Below, one piece after another: positions 59,257-64,000 of a stretch of DNA of 64,000 bases. Every line of letters begins with the position of its first letter. Position 1 is the first letter of the stretch. Made by a program: the position numbers and the translations under genes. Source of the stretch: UBA1941 sp046329575 (GTDB taxonomy: Bacteria; Bacteroidota; Bacteroidia; Chitinophagales; LD1); assembly GCA_046329575.1 (NCBI GenBank), contig JAXLUJ010000005.1, forward strand, positions 256,397-320,396, in the 5' to 3' direction. A model generated the notes under the pieces. It was not told where the DNA came from and did not search any database. It saw only the letters and a list, made by a program, of their open reading frames with translations.

Positions 59257-61398
59257 TTATAGTTTAACAAACTTGCGAACTTGCTGGTTTTTGCCGGAAA
59301 CCACTACCAGGTGGTACACGCCACTTTCCAAACCGGCGGCGTCAAAGGTGATTTGCTTTTCGCCATCTACTTTGCCATTAAACACGTGCATCACTTCTTT
59401 GCCGGTGATATCCACTAATTTTATGGTCACTTCTTTTTCGGAAGAAGAAGAAAGCGCAACAGTAGTTTTTCCAGAAGAAGGATTAGGATAGAGGGTAACA
59501 GCTTCTAAGGCCACCGCATTTTCGTTTATGCCCAGAATAGTTTCATCTACGTTTCCTACGTTGATATTGTCAACATAGAAATTGTTTCCAAGATAAGAAC
59601 TGAACACGGCAAATTTGAAAAGCACACCTGCTGTTTTATAGGCGGCTCCAACACCTGAAGCAGTTTTCAGGTTAATGGAAACCTTCTTCCAATATTCTTC
59701 AGAAGTTTGAGGAGCAAAAGGACCGGCAATGTAACCGGCATTATACAAACCGGAAGCGCCATTGGCGTAAATTGGGCGCCATGTGGATCCACAATCCTTT
59801 GAAATATAAACTACCAGTGAGTCATCAGGATCGGTAGTTCCTGTTGAATTGAATGTGGCAAAAGAATAGCGGAAAGAGAAACGGAAATCAGCATCATCAA
59901 GGTACGACAGGTCGTAAGCAGGAGAAACCAATTCATCCAGATCGTTACGATAGCGTGAATCGTAATTGTTTAGTTTGTAAGAACGCTGACTGCTATGGCC
60001 GCCTTGCTCGTAATATTGGAAGGAAGTTTGGTTGTTGTCGTAATTCAAGGGCACCCAGTGAGAGGTAGCAAAATCTTTGTCTTCAAAAGTTTCCAGATAT
60101 GGCGCGGTGATAGGTGAAGAGTTGTCGGCCACATAAACAATAGATTTGGTCTTAGTGCTGCTTCCGGAGTTGTTGGTAACATTAAGGGAAACTTCTTTTA
60201 AACCAGGTGAAGAGAAAATCACGTTTTGAGAAACACTTTGTGAACTGGTCACATCAGCATCGCCGGGGAAAGTCCAGTCACGGGAATTAAGGGTGTTGTA
60301 GTTGTAAGAATAGTCGGTGAATTTAATAGGCTGGCCAACACAAACGTAACGCTTATTGGCGCCATATTCAGCAATAGGGGCCGGTTCGCACGTATAGATA
60401 CCGTCAACACCTGTTTTTGCAGTGTTTTCAGCGCTCACCAGATAATGGCGGCCCGAAATATTGTGTGTGTCTTCGATGGCTGCATACATACGGGCTTTCT
60501 GACCTTCTGTGAAGTAAACGTCGCAGTCAGAGTAGTTCATAATGTCCTGTTCAGCTTCCACAATTGGCGGATTACAAACAGACATGTGAATGTTGCAACC
60601 TCCTAAATTTCCTTTGGTAATCGGGGTGTCATCTACCTCATCATCACCGCAGGCTTCGCCCGCTCCATTGGTATTGCCCCAAACGTGTTGCAGATTGAGC
60701 CAGTGACCGGCTTCATGAGCTACTGTAGCGCGAAGCGTAAAACCACCTACACTACCGTATTTTACAATAATACCATCAATAATGCGGCCGTTGTTGTAAG
60801 TGGCTACTGAAGAAGGATAATAGGCGTATGCCAGTGTGCCGTAGGTACCGCAATCGCCTTGCAAACAACGGCTCACCCACACGTTCAGATAGTTCTCACG
60901 TGGCCAGGCGTGAACTTTGTTATCGTCATCGCCCCAGTACGTTCCTTGTGTGTAAATGTGTTCGATACCGGTAGTGCAATTGCCGTTCGGATCTAATTTG
61001 GCCAAGCGGAACTCAATACCCACATTGGCAATAATCGGAACAAACTCTGCAGCAGCAGTGGGCAATTCCGGGTTGCTTTTGCTATAATACTCATTCCAAT
61101 GGCCCATCTCAATGCGAATTAACGAATCGGTGAGATTGGCCGGAGCACCATCGTGAATAATGTGGAACACCACCGGAACAATGTAATTGGCCGTGCGGCT
61201 GCTGCCATGGTTCTTTTTGTAGTTCGCTACATATTCAGCCGTAAACTGATCCAGCAATTGCTTGCTAACAATAGCCTCCGGATGCTTGGCAATGAACTCT
61301 TTGTCCTTTTGGTCGGTAATACAGCCCATCGAACTTTTTTGACCAAATACTGCCGTGCAGGCTAAAAGGAAAAGGTTGAAAACGTATATCTTTTTCAT
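59257..61398 (-). CDS. M43 (cytophagalysin-like) metalloprotease with PKD and T9SS sorting domains
   Basis: 713 residues. Signal peptide (about 1-20, ending VFGQ), prodomain (about 20-70), then a metzincin catalytic domain with zinc motif HEAGHWLNLQH (His228, Glu229, His232, His238) and a downstream Met-turn, as in M43. A PKD-like domain (about 355-430), a jelly-roll region (about 440-625) and a type A sorting domain (about 630-713; LYPNPSSGKTTVALSS, GVYHLVVVSGKNQQ) follow. Secreted by T9SS to the surface or medium as a protease. It has its own -7-like box and terminator. Confidence 0.94.
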   Translation of the reverse strand: MKKIYVFNLFLLACTAVFGQKSSMGCITDQKDKEFIAKHPEAIVSKQLLDQFTAEYVANYKKNHGSSRTANYIVPVVFHIIHDGAPANLTDSLIRIEMGHWNEYYSKSNPELPTAAAEFVPIIANVGIEFRLAKLDPNGNCTTGIEHIYTQGTYWGDDDNKVHAWPRENYLNVWVSRCLQGDCGTYGTLAYAYYPSSVATYNNGRIIDGIIVKYGSVGGFTLRATVAHEAGHWLNLQHVWGNTNGAGEACGDDEVDDTPITKGNLGGCNIHMSVCNPPIVEAEQDIMNYSDCDVYFTEGQKARMYAAIEDTHNISGRHYLVSAENTAKTGVDGIYTCEPAPIAEYGANKRYVCVGQPIKFTDYSYNYNTLNSRDWTFPGDADVTSSQSVSQNVIFSSPGLKEVSLNVTNNSGSSTKTKSIVYVADNSSPITAPYLETFEDKDFATSHWVPLNYDNNQTSFQYYEQGGHSSQRSYKLNNYDSRYRNDLDELVSPAYDLSYLDDADFRFSFRYSFATFNSTGTTDPDDSLVVYISKDCGSTWRPIYANGASGLYNAGYIAGPFAPQTSEEYWKKVSINLKTASGVGAAYKTAGVLFKFAVFSSYLGNNFYVDNINVGNVDETILGINENAVALEAVTLYPNPSSGKTTVALSSSSEKEVTIKLVDITGKEVMHVFNGKVDGEKQITFDAAGLESGVYHLVVVSGKNQQVRKFVKL

Positions 61399-61415
61399 TT
61401 GAAAAATTTGTCGGA

Positions 61416-61423
61416 CGAATATA
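61416..61423 (-). promoter_or_regulatory. Possible -7 box of the M43 protease gene
   Basis: The minus strand reads TATATTCG, one base from TAnnTTTG, 17 nt before the ATG at 61398. No convincing -33 box. Confidence 0.3.
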
Positions 61424-61543
61424 ATTTAAAATTCAAGCCTGCCATCTGGTTGGATAGCAGTTTGACAAAAAAATGACATAGTCATTTTTGTGGGAACAGG
61501 CTTTTTTACAATGATTTTCAGGAAATTGTGTGGGAAAGTGGCC

Positions 61544-62314
61544 TCACCAGTCCTTCTCTACCTTGATTTCAGCCGGTTTGGCGGTTTTCTTATCCATTTT
61601 CTCCTGGGCTTTTTGTTCTTCTCGCTTTAAGGCTTCCAGCAGTTTTTCAGCCTGTTCCTTAGTGAGTCCACCCTTCTGAGGTTGAGGTTGTTTTTCTTTA
61701 TCCTCACCTCGCTGCTGCTGGTCGTTGTTGCCTTTTCCGTCCTTATCCTTTTGATCTTTCTGATCTTTAGGCTGCGGTTGCTGTTGTTGATTCTGCTTTT
61801 GATCTTGCTTTTGCTTTTGGTCTTTGTTTTGTTGCTGTTGCTTGTTTTGTTCACGCAACTTTTCATTGGCAAAGGCCAGATTGTACTTGGTGTCGTTATC
61901 AGCCGGATGAAGTTTTAGCGATTGTTTGTAGGCCGAAACCGCTTGCTCCCATTTTTGTTGTTCCAGATAGCAATTGCCGAGGTTGTGCCAACTTTGCGCC
62001 TGACGTTTTTTATCGGTCAGCAATTTTGAGGAAAGATCAAATTGTTTGGCCGCTTCATCAAATCGCTTCTGCTTGTAATAGGCATCGCCCAAATTAAATA
62101 CGGCCTCAGGGAAATTATTCTTTTTTTCAAGCGCCTTTTTGTAAGCTACTTCAGCATCTACATATTTCTGCTTATCGAATTGCTTGTTGCCGTCGCGCGT
62201 GAAGCCTCGTTCCGCTTGTCCAATTGCAGAAAAACAAATAAGCATACTCCAAACCGCCGTAACTATTGGTTTCGCAGATTTCAAAAAGCTGAAAGCGCTG
62301 TAATTGCAGATCAT
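61544..62314 (-). CDS. batC: BatC-like TPR protein
   Basis: 256 residues. A signal-like segment (about 16-33) precedes three TPR units (about 40-145; AEVAYKKALEKKNNFPEAVFNLG, AQSWHNLGNCYLEQQKWEQAV). The next 75 residues (about 155-230) are a Gln/Lys/Asp low-complexity stretch, and the C-terminus is a Lys-rich helix. The order BatA-BatB-BatC and a 4-nt overlap with batB identify it. Bat proteins form an envelope complex linked to oxygen tolerance in Bacteroides and to stress in Leptospira. Confidence 0.88.
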   Translation of the reverse strand: MICNYSAFSFLKSAKPIVTAVWSMLICFSAIGQAERGFTRDGNKQFDKQKYVDAEVAYKKALEKKNNFPEAVFNLGDAYYKQKRFDEAAKQFDLSSKLLTDKKRQAQSWHNLGNCYLEQQKWEQAVSAYKQSLKLHPADNDTKYNLAFANEKLREQNKQQQQNKDQKQKQDQKQNQQQQPQPKDQKDQKDKDGKGNNDQQQRGEDKEKQPQPQKGGLTKEQAEKLLEALKREEQKAQEKMDKKTAKPAEIKVEKDW

Positions 62315-63330
62315 GATCTTCCCAGTTTTAATTTTTTAAAGATCTGCCGGCTTCTGAAGCCGATAAAAAAATCGAGCAGCAGCAATATTCCGGCCACCGC
62401 CAGAAAATATTGAAACTTGTCATCATAATCGGTGAATACCATTTCCTCAAAGTCTTTGGTTCCTATTCTGCCGAATTCTTTGAAAATCGCATCAATTTCT
62501 TCTTTACCCGAACCTAACACAAAGGCTTTGCCGTTACCTTTTGATGCATAGTTCTTCATAGCATCAAAGTTCACCCGTGAAAGCACAATAGCATTGTTTT
62601 CATCTCGCTTAAAATCGCCATTGGCTAAAGGGATAGGTGCGCCTTTGTCGGTTCCCACCGCAAGCGTAAACACTTTAACGCCTTCTTTTGCTGCCTCCGC
62701 TATGGCTTGCTCGGCTCCTTCTTCATTATCTTCTCCATCCGAAATAATCAATAGCGCCTTTGATTTGTTGTCGCCTTTGGCAAAAGATTCCTTCGCAAGA
62801 TCTACAGCCTCAGCAATAGCGGTACCTTGCGTAGGAACGCTTTCGGTGTTAATCGTTTTCAAATACAACCGGGCTGCACTATAATCTACCGTCAACGGCA
62901 TTTGCAAATAAGACCGCCCCGCAAAAATGATCATAGCAATGCGATCGTTATGGCATTGTGCCATAAAATTATTGATGAAGTTTTTGGCCCGAAGCAATCG
63001 GCTGGGCGCAACATCTTCTGCCAACATACTTCGCGATACGTCCAGCGCTATCACAATGTCAATCCCACTGCGTTTTACTTTTTCCTGCTTGGTTCCAATT
63101 TGAGGACCGGCAATGGCCAGCACTAAAAAAATCAATGCCAGTGAAGGCAACAACAACTTAATCCATTCCCGCTGCCGGCTAAACCCAGAAAGAAGTCGAT
63201 TCACTAGAACCAGATTGCCAAATCGCTCCAGTTTTCTGCGCTGTGCTAACAGCGAATAGAAAAACAACAGCACCACCGGAACTAACAGCAGTAGCAGGTA
63301 CAAATACTCTTTATGTTCAAATCGAAACAT
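62311..63330 (-). CDS. batB: BatB-like VWA-domain membrane protein
   Basis: 339 residues. Two N-terminal membrane helices (about 8-28 and 58-76), a von Willebrand A domain (about 85-290) with the MIDAS motif DVSRSMLAED and ISDGEDNEEGA, and a C-terminal helix (about 310-328). Middle gene of the Bat operon: 0 nt from batA, 4-nt overlap with batC. It binds divalent metal and partner proteins in the periplasm. Confidence 0.93.
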   Translation of the reverse strand: MFRFEHKEYLYLLLLLVPVVLLFFYSLLAQRRKLERFGNLVLVNRLLSGFSRQREWIKLLLPSLALIFLVLAIAGPQIGTKQEKVKRSGIDIVIALDVSRSMLAEDVAPSRLLRAKNFINNFMAQCHNDRIAMIIFAGRSYLQMPLTVDYSAARLYLKTINTESVPTQGTAIAEAVDLAKESFAKGDNKSKALLIISDGEDNEEGAEQAIAEAAKEGVKVFTLAVGTDKGAPIPLANGDFKRDENNAIVLSRVNFDAMKNYASKGNGKAFVLGSGKEEIDAIFKEFGRIGTKDFEEMVFTDYDDKFQYFLAVAGILLLLDFFIGFRSRQIFKKLKLGRS

Positions 63331-64000
63331 CTACGGCAGGCTTTTAAAAATGGTGTATCGGAAAATAAGTTCCAGTAATAAGCATAACAATGCCGCAAGG
63401 GCAAAAGGGTAGAATTTCTCAGTCTTATGGGTGTAGGCTGAAACGTTGATCTTCGTCTTTTCTAAACGATCGATCTCTTCAAATATCTGCTTCAGCTTCC
63501 TATTGTCGGTAGCACGAAAGTATTGCCCTCCGGTCTTCTTGGAAATATCTTTCAGAATGGGTTCGTCAATCTGTACTTCTGCATAATCAAAAATCAAACG
63601 TCCGGCACCATCCATGGCTACCGGTGTGTACGCCAGGCCATTGGTACCCACTCCAATCGTATAACAACGAACGCCGAATTGCAAGGCAATATCTGAAGCC
63701 GTTGCCGGGTCTATCAAACCACGGTTATTGACGCCATCGGTCATTAATATCACAACTTTGCTTTTCGATTCGCTGTCCTTAAGGCGTTGCACAGAAGTGG
63801 CAAGGCCCATTCCAATAGCGGTTCCATCTTCCAGCAAACCGTTTCTGATTTCTTTCAATTGGTTTTTTACAATGGCATGATCAATGGTTACCGGACACTG
63901 TGTAAAGCTTTCACCCGAAAAAACAACCAGGCCGATCCGATCGTTCGGACGCCCGTCAATAAAATGATAGGCTACGTCTTTGGCCGCGTCCAATCGGTTA
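63331..64000 (-). CDS. batA: BatA-like VWA-domain membrane protein, 5'-truncated by window edge
   Basis: At least 222 residues are visible; the frame continues past the last base. The visible part is the second half of a VWA domain (DRIGLVVFSGESFTQCPVT, ILMTDGVNNRGLID, CYTIGVGTNG) and a C-terminal membrane helix (PFALAALLCLLLELIFRY). It directly precedes batB with no gap. An internal TTG at 63991-63993 is not the start: the preceding codons read NR in frame (as in the usual NRLDAAK). Confidence 0.93.
   Translation of the reverse strand, partial: NRLDAAKDVAYHFIDGRPNDRIGLVVFSGESFTQCPVTIDHAIVKNQLKEIRNGLLEDGTAIGMGLATSVQRLKDSESKSKVVILMTDGVNNRGLIDPATASDIALQFGVRCYTIGVGTNGLAYTPVAMDGAGRLIFDYAEVQIDEPILKDISKKTGGQYFRATDNRKLKQIFEEIDRLEKTKINVSAYTHKTEKFYPFALAALLCLLLELIFRYTIFKSLP

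Noticed and set aside
61682..61918. Very hydrophobic Leu/Val-rich ORF
   Set aside because: Antisense shadow of the Gln/Lys-rich region of batC.

Overview
The window is a piece of a Bacteroidota chromosome (Bacteroidetes; order not resolvable by eye, loosely Chitinophagales/Sphingobacteriales-like). The signs are type IX secretion (T9SS) cargo with C-terminal sorting domains (6114-7655, 28302-29573, 47277-48842, 49494-51254, 59257-61398), a PorV-like/OmpA outer-membrane protein, TonB-dependent receptor and carboxypeptidase-regulatory-like proteins, a BatA/BatB/BatC aerotolerance cluster, -7 boxes of the TAnnTTTG type, and few Shine-Dalgarno sequences. No tRNA, rRNA or CRISPR array was seen.

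Layout. 0-6 kb: large secreted protein, PorV/OmpA protein, greA, HIT hydrolase. 6-8 kb: one T9SS protein bracketed by two inverted 158-bp repeats. 8-20 kb: housekeeping and envelope genes (Cys-cluster protein, SWIB protein with a histone-H1-like tail, photolyase, M20 amidohydrolase, FAD protein, response regulator, TonB receptor, TPR protein). 20.37-21.77 kb: an IS110-family element. 22-36 kb: VanZ, THUMP methyltransferase, tatA, gatA, UvrD/PcrA helicase, M48 protease, rplU-rpmA, hybrid PAS kinase, TspO-like protein. 36-46 kb: envelope and surface-glycan genes (DUF502, PagL-like deacylase, MBOAT + SGNH pair, SpsF, two PLP aminotransferases). 47-53.4 kb: an apparently AT-richer accessory block read on the minus strand (secreted propeller, two tiny Cys-rich lipoproteins, GH16 hydrolase, lipoprotein, fibre protein). 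53.6-64 kb: carA, enolase, apaG, gcvH, M43 protease, Bat operon.

The most striking system is the IS110 element. Its upstream non-coding segment folds into two internal-loop hairpins. One loop carries guides matching both flanks of the insertion site; the other matches both ends of the element. All four guides share a CT core, which defines a bridge RNA. Joining the two ends in a circle would also create a complete Bacteroidota promoter (TTTG-N20-TATCTTTG). The element sits inside a GC-rich intergenic repeat that has two uninterrupted relatives in the window, so the empty site can be reconstructed.

A second notable locus is the fibre gene at 51.9-53.36 kb. Its signal-peptide start and its body are in different frames, joined by a run of nine G. 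Eight G would restore one protein, so this is a candidate phase-variable switch at the head of a three-gene overlapping operon (or a sequencing error).

Intergenic space is unusual. Convergent genes either abut stop to stop (0-1 nt, three times as TGATCA) or are separated by repeats. Several 7-, 8- and 9-bp tandem arrays begin inside the stop codon of a gene.
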